Assembly: GCF_902490045.1 (NCBI RefSeq)
Contig: NZ_CABUCJ010000054.1
Coordinates: 1 to 16,175 of the forward strand
From: an uncultured Anaerotruncus sp.
Lineage (GTDB): Bacteria; Bacillota; Clostridia; Oscillospirales; Ruminococcaceae
Length of the DNA: 16,175 nucleotides
Direction: 5' to 3'
Part shown: piece by piece, positions 6,200 through 12,827 of the stretch
How the letters are laid out: each line of letters opens with the position of its first letter
Position numbering within the stretch: position 1 is the stretch's first letter
The notes under the pieces: model-generated
The model's input: only the letters and a program-made list of their open reading frames with translations
Told to the model about the DNA's origin: nothing
The model's database searches: none
Translations under genes and position numbers: made by a program

Positions 6200-6211
6200 G
6201 CGGAATGCCTT

Positions 6212-6496
6212 TTACTGTCTGCCCATCAGGCCGCGCAGCAGCTGCTGGACCTTGGGGTTTCCCAGAAACTGCTGGACTGCCGCCGGATTATTCATAAATC
6301 CCTGGATCTGGGCCCTCTGCGCGGGGCTCAGCCCGCCGAGAATGCCGTCCATCTGACCGCTCTGCATCTGCTCACGGAGCTTTTCCGGGTCCTTGCCCAT
6401 CTTTTTGCCCGCCAGGGCAAGCAGGGAATCCATCTGGTCGGGAGAAATGTTGAAATTGTTTGCCAATCGGTTCACCGCCTGTTTTCTTTCGTTCAT
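6212..6496 (-). CDS. Uncharacterised 94-aa helical protein, first gene of the small-protein operon
   Basis: Unknown function. The sequence looks all-helical and soluble: NERKQAVNRLANNFNISPDQMDSLLALAGKKMG, then DPEKLREQMQSGQMDGILGGLSPAQRAQIQGFM and NPAAVQQFLGNPKVQQLLRGLMG at the end. The closing pattern (NP..VQQFL.NP.VQQLL..LMG) resembles, from memory, uncharacterised short proteins common in Clostridia. A TAA lies directly before the ATG in frame, so no earlier start is possible. No Shine-Dalgarno site is present in the AT-rich 20 bases upstream, unlike nearly all other genes here. With the predicted -10 box at 6509-6514 the mRNA leader would be only a few bases. Confidence 0.75.
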   Translation of the reverse strand: MNERKQAVNRLANNFNISPDQMDSLLALAGKKMGKDPEKLREQMQSGQMDGILGGLSPAQRAQIQGFMNNPAAVQQFLGNPKVQQLLRGLMGRQ

Positions 6497-6508
6497 TTAT
6501 ATGTTATA

Positions 6509-6537
6509 TTTATAGCGGATATTCAAAAAAGTGTGAC
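6509..6537 (-). promoter_or_regulatory. Promoter of the small-protein operon
   Basis: On the minus strand GTCACA (6537-6532), a 17-bp spacer and TATAAA (6514-6509). Transcription would begin about 6-8 bases before the ATG at 6496, giving a nearly leaderless mRNA. Confidence 0.5.
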
Positions 6538-6667
6538 ACCCGGCCAGCGGCAAGGCGCACAGGCGGATTTTTTCGTTGGGCGCGTTTTTCCGAAGGCCGG
6601 TTCTGCTCCGGAAAAGGCCGGTATTCCGGTGCGTACGCGCCGTCTTGGAAAGGATGGGCCGGTTCCC

Positions 6668-7159
6668 ATGCGATTGATCGTAACCTCCGACACCCATCGC
6701 GATTTTTATTCCCTGCGCAGGCTGGTCGAAATGCACCGCGCCTCCGCCGACATCTTTATCCACCTCGGCGACGGCGCGCAGGAACTGGAACAGGCGGTCG
6801 CGCTCTATCCCGAGTGCAAATGGCTCAGCGTGCGTGGCAACTGCGATTTTGGGACCAGCGCGACGCTGGCGGGCTGCTTTTCCTGCGGGCCGGCGAAAAT
6901 CTTTTACACCCACGGCCACATGTACAGCGTCAAATACGGCCTCGACGACCTGATCGCCGCCGCCGCGGATATCGAGGCGAACGTCGTGCTTTTCGGGCAC
7001 ACCCATGTGCCCTTTGTGGGCTACCAGAAGGGGATGCACCTGCTCAATCCCGGCAGTCTCGGCCTGCCGCGCGACGGCAAGAGCACCTACGGGGTGGTCG
7101 ACGTTACGGAAAAGGAGATCGTCTGCTTCATCAATGAGCTGGACAACCGGCGCAAATAG
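6668..7159 (+). CDS. yfcE: YfcE/MJ0936-type metallophosphoesterase
   Basis: A 163-aa calcineurin-like phosphodiesterase of the YfcE/MJ0936 family, which hydrolyse simple phosphodiesters; the natural substrate is unknown for most members. The metal-binding set is complete: Asp8 and His10 (SDTH), Asp35 (HLGD), Asn58 (RGNCD), His82 (THGH), His111 and His113 (GHTHVP), followed by NPGS (127-130). I start at the ATG 6668 because MRLIVTSDTH is the usual N-terminus; the longer open frame upstream adds low-complexity sequence. The GGAAAGG site is a little far (about 14 bases). It diverges from the small-protein operon; no clear promoter was found in 6497-6667. Confidence 0.88.
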   Translation: MRLIVTSDTHRDFYSLRRLVEMHRASADIFIHLGDGAQELEQAVALYPECKWLSVRGNCDFGTSATLAGCFSCGPAKIFYTHGHMYSVKYGLDDLIAAAADIEANVVLFGHTHVPFVGYQKGMHLLNPGSLGLPRDGKSTYGVVDVTEKEIVCFINELDNRRK

Positions 7160-7161
7160 AG

Positions 7162-7199
7162 AAGGCCCCCCGGCCATGCCGGGGGGCCTTTCCTTTTCT
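7162..7199 (+). terminator. Intrinsic terminator after yfcE
   Basis: A 13-bp perfect stem (7162-7174 with 7178-7190, GGCCCCCCGG core), 3-nt loop, then TCCTTTTCT. It lies between convergent genes and could also slow minus-strand transcription from the RCK gene ending at 7231, though the T-run on that side is weak. Confidence 0.85.
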
Positions 7200-7230
7200 A
7201 TGGATGCGTTCGCGGGCCGGAACGGGACCG

Positions 7231-7905
7231 TCACTTTTTCTCTTCCGCCTCAATGCCCATCTTGCGGGAGAGCTCACGCACCGCGGAGTTGGCGCAGACC
7301 ACCAGGATTTTGTCCCCGGAGAAGATCTGCGTGTTGCCGCGCGGGATGATCAGCCGCCCCTCGCGGGAGACGGACACGATGACCGATTCCTCCGGCAGCC
7401 GCAGTTCGGACAGCGTGATGCCGTTGAGACGGTACTTGGGCGGGATCTGCAATTCGGAGAGGGACGCCTCGCCGCGCGCGAGCGGCATGAGCTGCTTGAT
7501 GGCGGCGGTGTCGACCTCCCGTTCGAGCAGGCGGGCGATGTTGTCGGTCGAGGAGATGGGGATGTCCACGCCGAGCTGTTTCATGACCGCCGCGTTTTTG
7601 GGATTGTTGATGCGCGCCACGGTGCGTTCCACCTGAAACACCTTTTTGGCCAGCTGGCAGGAGACCAGGTTGTCCTGGTCCTGCCCGGTCACGGCGATCA
7701 GCGCGTCCGCCCCCTTGGCGCCCGCGCTCTCGAGCACGTCGATCATGCTCCCGTCCCCGCAGATGACCGGCACGTCCAGTTCGTCCGCAATGCGGGTGCA
7801 CGCCTCCCGGTCCGTTTCAACCAGATGGGGCTCGTGCCCATGCTCCAGCAGCGTCTTGGTCAGGTAGTAGCCGACCTTGCCGCCGCCCACAACAACGATT
7901 CGCAT
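7231..7905 (-). CDS. trkA: RCK (TrkA/KtrA-type) potassium transport regulator 1
   Basis: A 224-aa cytosolic regulator made of an RCK_N Rossmann domain and an RCK_C domain. The nucleotide-binding loop is VVVGGGKVGYYL (GGGKVG, 7-12), with the acidic residue Glu30 after strand two and GD at 50-51; the helix DNLVSCQLAKKVF and RINNPKN follow. RCK_C spans about 140-215. Such proteins gate K+ uptake (TrkH/KtrB) or efflux channels by binding NAD(H) or adenine nucleotides, and RCK_C is a known c-di-AMP site in Firmicutes. No membrane partner lies next to it. A GGAAGG site precedes the ATG. It is downstream of the second RCK gene, but 789 bp away. Confidence 0.88.
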   Translation of the reverse strand: MRIVVVGGGKVGYYLTKTLLEHGHEPHLVETDREACTRIADELDVPVICGDGSMIDVLESAGAKGADALIAVTGQDQDNLVSCQLAKKVFQVERTVARINNPKNAAVMKQLGVDIPISSTDNIARLLEREVDTAAIKQLMPLARGEASLSELQIPPKYRLNGITLSELRLPEESVIVSVSREGRLIIPRGNTQIFSGDKILVVCANSAVRELSRKMGIEAEEKK

Positions 7906-8061
7906 TTTCCATGCACCTTCCTAGATGATTTTCCGCCCGGCAGGGGCCGCTCGGAGAGCGGCGCAGCTTTTAGATATGCCGCTCATCGGGCGGCGGGGCT
8001 TTTACGGGAATTGCCGCTTTCCAAGCGGCAAGAAATACGAGCGCGTTCCGCCGCGCCCACG

Positions 8062-8128
8062 GGTTCCTTTTCGGACGGACGAAAAGGAACCAAAAGTCCG
8101 CCTAAGGGGGCTCCGCCGCCCCCTTAGG
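8062..8128 (+). repeat. Dispersed two-hairpin element, copy 2
   Basis: A 12-bp stem (8062-8073 with 8080-8091, GGTTCCTTTTCG) is followed by CAAAAGTCCGCCTAAGG, which overlaps an 11-bp GC-rich stem (8101-8111 with 8118-8128). The linker AAAAGTCCGCCTAAGG is close to AAAATACGCCTGAAGG of copy 1. Confidence 0.75.
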
Positions 8129-8530
8129 AATCCCTTGGAGCACCTTGCCAAGACCCGCAAATTACCGCCGCACCCCACGGGTACACTAGCTGAGGGCTCA
8201 ACCTAATCTCGGCGCTCCCAACGACCACAACCGGAAAGCTCGCCGAAATCCCCCGGCGGAAAACAACGCCCGTCCCGGGCGTTCACGCGCTCTGCGCGCG
8301 CGGGCGGCGAAGTCGACCGGTTTTCCGCCTCCCCGCGTTAGATGCGAGCGAAACAAAAGCGGCCGCGCCTCCCCTCCGGGAACTTCCGGTGCAGTTCCTG
8401 AGGCTCACGGGCAGAGGCATTGCGCCCGCGGCGCGGCGGTTGGCGGGATGATGCACACTCGCTCGCTCATCCGTGTCACGGGCGCCGCCGACTTTGGCCG
8501 AAGGCCAACCGGAGGCGGCGCGGGGTCGCA

Positions 8531-8588
8531 GGGGCGCAGCCCCTCGCGCCCTTCTTTGGTTCCTTTCTTGGGCGAACAAGAAAGGAAC
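8531..8588 (-). repeat. Dispersed two-hairpin element, copy 3
   Basis: On the minus strand a 12-bp stem (8577-8588 with 8559-8570, GTTCCTTTCTTG) is followed by CCAAAGAAGGGCGCG and a GC-rich stem (8531-8536 with 8540-8545, AGGGGC/GCCCCT). It is inverted relative to copy 2. The flank GCGGGGTCGC beyond it is shared with copy 1 (274-283). Confidence 0.75.
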
Positions 8589-8590
8589 TC

Positions 8591-8664
8591 GCCGCCGGTC
8601 GACTACCGGAAAACCCTCCGGCCCCTGGGCGGAATATCTAAAACCGCCGCCGGTCGACTACCGG
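8591..8664 (+). repeat. 19-bp direct repeat pair
   Basis: GCCGCCGGTCGACTACCGG occurs at 8591-8609 and again, identically, at 8646-8664, 55 bp apart. Each copy contains a small stem CCGGT/ACCGG around CGACT. Confidence 0.8.
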
Positions 8665-8694
8665 CCGGCCCCGCCGGGCACAGCCCGGTGAAAA

Positions 8695-9324
8695 TCAATC
8701 AATCACTTTGGCATAGAGGAGGCGGTCGTCGGGACCGACCTCCTCGGCGGAATTCGGATGGGCGAGGGTGAGGTTGCCGTCGGCGTGCAGCAGGCCGAAA
8801 AGTCCCTGCTTGGCGGTGTTGCGCAGGACGAGTTCCCCGAGGGTAAGCCCAATCTCTTTGGCATCGGGCTCGTCCGCGTCGAACGAGACGGTCGCGGAGT
8901 CGAGGTAGACGTTCTTGACCTGGTCGCGGCCGGTGAGCATCGAATAGATCGCGTCGACCGAGATGTTGGTGGGGCATACGGTGTGCAGCCCGAAATGGGA
9001 GAAGACATTGCCGCGGCGCGGGTCGTAGACGCGGGCGAGCACACGGGGAACCTTGAAAATTTCGCTCGCGAGCTGGCAGACCATGACGTTCATGTTGTCG
9101 TCTTCGGTGACGGCGGCAAGCGCGTCGCAGTTTTCGATGCCGCCGCGGCGCAGGACGTCCTGGTCGATGGGCACGCCCGTGACATTGTAGCCGGAAAAGT
9201 CGTCCGCGAGGGAGGAAAAATGCGCGGGATTCTGGTCAATGACCGCAACATCGTGCCCCATGCGGGATAGCACGTTGGAAAGCTGCGACCCGACCTTGCC
9301 GCATCCGACGATCAAAATATTCAT
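8695..9324 (-). CDS. trkA: RCK (TrkA/KtrA-type) potassium transport regulator 2
   Basis: A 209-aa RCK protein and relative of the one at 7231-7905. The Rossmann loop is LIVGCGKVGSQL (GCGKVG, 7-12), with the acidic residue Asp30 after strand two (VIDQNPAHF), followed by AVTEDDNMNVMVCQLA and ARVYDPRRG. The C-terminal part (about 135-209) is an RCK_C-like domain ending LLYAKVID. Tandem, unequal RCK genes of this kind usually form a regulatory pair for one K+ transport system, but no TrkH/KtrB channel gene is in view. The ATG has an AAAGGAG site ten bases upstream. No intrinsic terminator follows the stop, so transcription may run on through the repeat region to the other RCK gene. Confidence 0.88.
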   Translation of the reverse strand: MNILIVGCGKVGSQLSNVLSRMGHDVAVIDQNPAHFSSLADDFSGYNVTGVPIDQDVLRRGGIENCDALAAVTEDDNMNVMVCQLASEIFKVPRVLARVYDPRRGNVFSHFGLHTVCPTNISVDAIYSMLTGRDQVKNVYLDSATVSFDADEPDAKEIGLTLGELVLRNTAKQGLFGLLHADGNLTLAHPNSAEEVGPDDRLLYAKVID

Positions 9325-9365
9325 AAAAGGAACGCTCCTTTGCCGCTCGTAATGATGGTAAGGCC

Positions 9366-9394
9366 AGTATACACCATTTCGCGCCGGAAGGAAA
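9366..9394 (-). promoter_or_regulatory. Possible promoter of RCK gene 2
   Basis: TATACT on the minus strand (9371-9366) with a weak -35 TTTCCT (9394-9389) at 17-bp spacing, about 42 bp before the ATG at 9324. Confidence 0.4.
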
Positions 9395-9444
9395 GGGAAA
9401 GCGCCCGAATGCCCTGAAAATCCGGGAAAATCGGGCGGGAACGG

Positions 9445-9472
9445 TTGACGAATCGGGAAAGCATGCTATACT
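9445..9472 (+). promoter_or_regulatory. Promoter of the ABC-F gene
   Basis: TTGACG (9445-9450), 16-bp spacer and TATACT (9467-9472) preceded by TGC, an extended -10. The mRNA leader would be about 50 bases; I see no attenuator hairpin in it. Confidence 0.85.
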
Positions 9473-9527
9473 GAACAGGTGACAAACAAAAGACAACATT
9501 TTTGTAAGATTTGTTAGGTGGTTTCAG

Positions 9528-11126
9528 ATGATTACAGTCAGCAATGTCAGCCTGATGTTCGGCGGGACCAAGCTCTTTGCGAACGCGGACCTCAAGTTCC
9601 TGCCGGGCAACTGCTACGGCATCATCGGCGCGAACGGCGCCGGAAAATCCACCTTCCTGCGCATCCTTTCGGGGGAGCTCGATCCGACCACCGGGGAAAT
9701 CGCCATCCAGAAGGGCTGCCGCATGTCGGTGCTCAAACAGGACCAGTTCCAGTATGACCAGTATCCGGTCATCGATACCGTGATCATGGGCAACGCCCAC
9801 CTCTACGAGGTCATGAAGGAGAAGGACGCCCTCTATGAGAAGCCCGACTTCTCGGAGGAGGACGGCGCGCGCGCCGCCGAGCTTGAAGGGGAGTTCGCCG
9901 AGATGAACGGCTGGGACGCCGAAACCGATTCCGGCCGCATCCTGTCCGGACTGGGCATCCCGCCGGACATGTACGGACTGCCCATGGGGGAGCTCAAAGG
10001 CGGCGACAAGGTCAAGGTGCTGCTCGCGCAGGCGCTCTTTGGACAGCCGGACATCCTCCTGCTCGACGAGCCCACCAACAACCTCGACATCAAATCGATC
10101 GACTGGCTGGAGGATTTCCTGCTGGATTTCCCCGGCACGCTGATCGTCGTTTCGCACGACCGGCACTTCCTCAACACCGTATGCACCCACATCGTCGACA
10201 TCGATTTCAACAAGGTAAAGATGTATGTGGGCAACTACGACTTCTGGTACGAGTCGAGCAAGCTGATGCAGCAGATCATGAAGGACCAGAACAAGCGCCG
10301 CGAGGACCAGATCAAGGATTTGCAGAGCTTTATCCAGCGGTTCTCCGCCAACAAGTCCAAGTCCAAGCAGGCCACCTCCCGCCGCAAGCTGCTCGACAAG
10401 CTCACCGTCGACGAGATGCCCGCCTCCTCCCGCCGCTACCCGTGGGTCAACTTCAAGCCCGACCGTGAGGCGGGCAAGGATATCCTCGAGGTGAAGGACC
10501 TCTCCAAGACGATCGACGGAGTCCGGGTGCTCGATGGGGTGAGCTTCGTCGTCAACAAGGGGGACAAGATCGCCTTTGTCGGGGAAAACGAGCAGGGCCA
10601 GACCGCTCTGCTGCGCATCCTGATGGAGGAGCTCGAGCCGGACGAGGGCGGCTTCAAATGGGGCCAGACCACCTCGCAGGCCTATTTCCCCAAGGACAAC
10701 TCCGCCTTCTTCGACGACTGCGAGCTCAACATGCTCCAGTGGTTCGCGCAGTTCTCCCCCGACGACAAGGAGACCTTCATGCGCGGCTTCCTCGGGCGGA
10801 TGCTCTTTTCGGGCGACGATGTCTACAAGCCCGTCAAGGTGCTGTCGGGCGGCGAGAAGGTGCGCTGCATGCTCTCCCGCATGATGCTCACCGGCGCGAA
10901 CGTCCTGCTGCTCGACCAGCCCACCAACCACCTCGACCTCGAGTCGATCACGGCGGTCAACAACGGCCTCGCCGACTATCCCGGCAACCTGCTCTTTACC
11001 TCGCAGGACCACCAGTTCATCGAGACGATCGCCAACCGGATCATCGAAATCCACATGGACGGCACGATCACCGACCGGATGGGAACCTACGACGAATACC
11101 GCGAGTGGAAGGCCGCGCAGGGCTGA
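9528..11126 (+). CDS. ykpA: ABC-F family ATPase (YkpA/YbiT type)
   Basis: A 532-aa soluble protein with two ABC domains joined by a charged linker (about 240-300) and no membrane segments. ABC-F proteins act on the ribosome; length and the C-terminal pattern DHQFIETIANRIIEIHMDG fit the YkpA/YbiT branch, whose role is not well defined. Domain 1 is complete: Walker A GANGAGKST (34-42), Walker B LLLDEP (177-182), switch SHD (His210). Domain 2 reads GENEQGQTA (352-360), LLLDQP (460-465) and TSQD (491-494), so the Walker A lysine, catalytic glutamate and switch histidine are all glutamine. The signature is LSGGE in domain 2 (439-443) but LKGGD in domain 1 (156-160). An AGGTGG site precedes the ATG. 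It is transcribed alone, divergent from RCK gene 2. Confidence 0.93.
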   Translation: MITVSNVSLMFGGTKLFANADLKFLPGNCYGIIGANGAGKSTFLRILSGELDPTTGEIAIQKGCRMSVLKQDQFQYDQYPVIDTVIMGNAHLYEVMKEKDALYEKPDFSEEDGARAAELEGEFAEMNGWDAETDSGRILSGLGIPPDMYGLPMGELKGGDKVKVLLAQALFGQPDILLLDEPTNNLDIKSIDWLEDFLLDFPGTLIVVSHDRHFLNTVCTHIVDIDFNKVKMYVGNYDFWYESSKLMQQIMKDQNKRREDQIKDLQSFIQRFSANKSKSKQATSRRKLLDKLTVDEMPASSRRYPWVNFKPDREAGKDILEVKDLSKTIDGVRVLDGVSFVVNKGDKIAFVGENEQGQTALLRILMEELEPDEGGFKWGQTTSQAYFPKDNSAFFDDCELNMLQWFAQFSPDDKETFMRGFLGRMLFSGDDVYKPVKVLSGGEKVRCMLSRMMLTGANVLLLDQPTNHLDLESITAVNNGLADYPGNLLFTSQDHQFIETIANRIIEIHMDGTITDRMGTYDEYREWKAAQG

Positions 11127-11220
11127 ACCCGCCGCCAAAGCCGGATACAGACGCCCCCGGGGCCGCCAGCGGCGGCCCGCTCCCGCGCTGCGCGCGGGCA
11201 AGCCCGCCCCATGCCCCGCT

Positions 11221-11281
11221 GCCGCTTTCTTTCGTGAAGAAAGCGGCGCAAAGAGGCGTTTGACGGGAGGGCGCCGCCCTC
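11221..11281 (+). repeat. Dispersed two-hairpin element, copy 4
   Basis: An 11-bp stem (11221-11231 with 11237-11247, GCCGCTTTCTT) is followed by GCAAAGAGGCG and a small GC-rich stem (11267-11272 with 11276-11281, GAGGGC/GCCCTC). It abuts the terminator at 11282. The 340-bp gap 11127-11466 holds no convincing gene. Confidence 0.65.
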
Positions 11282-11322
11282 AAAAAGCCCCGGCGTTCCG
11301 TCAGGAACGCCGGGGCTTTTTT
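11282..11322. terminator. Strong bidirectional intrinsic terminator
   Basis: An 18-bp perfect stem (11282-11299 with 11304-11321, AGCCCCGGCGTTCC core) with a 4-nt loop, flanked by five As on the left and six Ts on the right. It lies between the convergent ABC-F and antiporter genes and can end transcription from both sides. Confidence 0.92.
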
Positions 11323-11328
11323 CACCCG

Positions 11329-11446
11329 CCGCCTTTTCAAAAAGGCGGGCGAAAGGTTCAAGCTCTGGACACGGGCAGCGCCAACGGCGGCGGGCCGCGG
11401 CCGGCCTGATAAAAGTTCTTTGCCAAGGCTTTCTTTCAAGAAAGCC
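11329..11446 (+). repeat. Further intergenic hairpins, including partial copy 5 of the dispersed element
   Basis: CCGCCTTTT/AAAAGGCGG (11329-11337 with 11340-11348) resembles the GGCCTTT/AAAGGCC stem at 257-272. GGCTTTCTT/AAGAAAGCC (11427-11435 with 11438-11446) has the TTTCTT/AAGAAA core of the two-hairpin element, but no GC-rich partner follows. Confidence 0.6.
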
Positions 11447-11466
11447 GTACAGGAAACCCGTGGCTT

Positions 11467-12720
11467 TTAGTCCGTCGGCGAGTTGGGCTCGACGACGGGT
11501 TCCGCGGCGGAGGGGTCGGGCCTTTTGGAGATCGCGCCCGCGAGGACCATCGAGGCCTTGGCGGAGGCGGGGCCGATCATCTCATAGAGCACCGCGGAGG
11601 AGAGGATGATGGTCGAGAGCAGGGTGCCCGCCTCGGGCGGCAGCATCCGCTGCCCAAGCACGGCAAGGCCGATCGACACCCCGGCCTGTGGGATGAGCGC
11701 GAGGCCGAGATAGTTGCGGGTGGCGGCGTCGCACCCGGCCGCCGCCGCGCCGAGGAAGGCGCCCGTGTATTTGCCCGCGATGCGCACGATGAAATAGCCC
11801 ACGCCGATGATACCCGCGCCGGCGAGCGCGGGGACGTTGAGCCGCATGCCCGAGAGCACGAAGAAGAGAAGCAGCACGGGCGGCGCGAAGGCGTTGAGCT
11901 GCTTAAAGAGCTTTTTACTGCCGCTGATGTTGCAGTAGGCGGTGCCGCAGGCCATGCAGGAGAGCAGCGGGGAGACGTCGAAGAGGGTGCACACCCCCGA
12001 CACGCCGAGGATGATCGCCACGACGAGCACCAGCCGGTGGTCCTGCGAGCGGCCCTCGGTGATGAGCCGGCTGAGGATCCAGCCGCCCAGGACGCCCACC
12101 GCGAGCGCGGCAAGGTTGAAAAAGAGCGGCCGCAGCACGAGGCCAAGGTCCATGGCGCGGCTGCCGCCCAGGTTCTGCACGACGACGGTGCAGACGCTGA
12201 AGGCGATGAGGGAGACGGCGTCGTCGAGCGCGACCACCTGGAGGATGATGTTGACGAACGGCCCCTTCGCATGGTACTGCCGGATGGTCATGATTGTGGA
12301 GGCGGGCGCGGTGGCGCAGCCGATCGCGCCGAGCAGCAGCGAGAAGGGCACCGGCAGGCGAAAGACGAAAATCATCGTGAGGGCAACGGCGGCCGCCGCG
12401 ACGAGCGATTCCGCGAGGGTGACGACGATCACCCTGATCCCGTTCTTTTTGAGGGCGGAGAGCTTGAAATAGCGCCCCACGCCGAAGGCGATGAAGGCGA
12501 GCGCCACGTCGTTGACAAAGTCCATATGTCGGATGACGGAGGCCGGGATCAGCCGGAGCACCCAGGGGCCGATCAGGATGCCCGCGAGGATGTAGCCGGT
12601 GACGTTGGGCAATCGCAGCCGCTTGGTAAGGCGCGTGGCAATAAAGCCCGCGAAAAGCATGAGCGCCAGCGAAAGAACGATTTCGGCGGCGGTGCTGACC
12701 TGTTCCACCCGTTCGAGCAT
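11467..12720 (-). CDS. CPA2-type cation/proton antiporter
   Basis: A 417-aa integral membrane protein of the Na+/H+ exchanger fold, with about 12 hydrophobic helices starting near residue 11. It exchanges Na+ or K+ for protons across the membrane; the ion cannot be told from sequence. Conserved signs are TGYILAGILIGP (41-52), GAIGCATAPASTIM (131-144) and the paired aspartates ALDDAVS (164-170, Asp166-Asp167), the ion-binding pair of electrogenic exchangers. The soluble tail after the last helix is short (about 28 residues), so unlike KefC-type transporters there is no attached RCK domain. A GGGGGG site precedes the ATG. The closest RCK genes (7231-9324) lie on the same strand but beyond ABC-F. 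Confidence 0.9.
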   Translation of the reverse strand: MLERVEQVSTAAEIVLSLALMLFAGFIATRLTKRLRLPNVTGYILAGILIGPWVLRLIPASVIRHMDFVNDVALAFIAFGVGRYFKLSALKKNGIRVIVVTLAESLVAAAAVALTMIFVFRLPVPFSLLLGAIGCATAPASTIMTIRQYHAKGPFVNIILQVVALDDAVSLIAFSVCTVVVQNLGGSRAMDLGLVLRPLFFNLAALAVGVLGGWILSRLITEGRSQDHRLVLVVAIILGVSGVCTLFDVSPLLSCMACGTAYCNISGSKKLFKQLNAFAPPVLLLFFVLSGMRLNVPALAGAGIIGVGYFIVRIAGKYTGAFLGAAAAGCDAATRNYLGLALIPQAGVSIGLAVLGQRMLPPEAGTLLSTIILSSAVLYEMIGPASAKASMVLAGAISKRPDPSAAEPVVEPNSPTD

Positions 12721-12797
12721 GGATAGCCCCCCTTTGCGCAGGGATGACCCTGTTTTTTGGTAGCCCCATTGTAGCGCAAACCAAAATGAAATGCAAC

Positions 12798-12827
12798 AGT
12801 ATACACAAAAATAAAAACGATTGTTGA
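12798..12827 (-). promoter_or_regulatory. Possible promoter of the antiporter gene
   Basis: TATACT on the minus strand (12803-12798) with TCAACA (12827-12822) at 18-bp spacing. The -35 region lies inside the stem of the terminator of the upstream operon. The leader would be about 70 bases. Confidence 0.5.

Larger units (their letters stand above)
7906..8694. other. 789-bp non-coding, repeat-rich region between two RCK genes
   Basis: I find no convincing gene here: open frames are GC-rich read-through with no homology I recognise and several are built from hairpin sequence. It holds two oppositely oriented copies of the dispersed two-hairpin element (8062-8128 and 8531-8588) and a 19-bp direct repeat. 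The part between the two copies (8129-8530) has no clear tRNA, promoter or gene. It interrupts what would otherwise be a two-gene RCK unit. Confidence 0.6.

Noticed and set aside
6494..6527. A sigma-E-like promoter (GAATATC, 14-bp gap, CATATAAA) before the first small-protein gene
   Set aside because: The -10 box would overlap the start codon and transcription would begin inside the gene, so the TATAAA promoter is preferred.
8283..8579. A 98-codon minus-strand frame in the RCK gap, and others at 7925-8206 and 8420-8771
   Set aside because: They are largely translations of the hairpin elements (for example QERNQRRARGAAPLRP), with no ribosome site and no family resemblance.
8591..8664. Possible CRISPR array from the repeated 19-mer
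   Set aside because: Only two copies, with hairpin sequence rather than a spacer in between, and no cas genes nearby.
9321..11201. A 626-codon open frame antisense to the ABC-F gene
   Set aside because: It mirrors a real gene in GC-rich DNA, its protein is Leu/Val/Asp/Glu/His-rich shadow sequence, and it shows no ribosome site or known domain.
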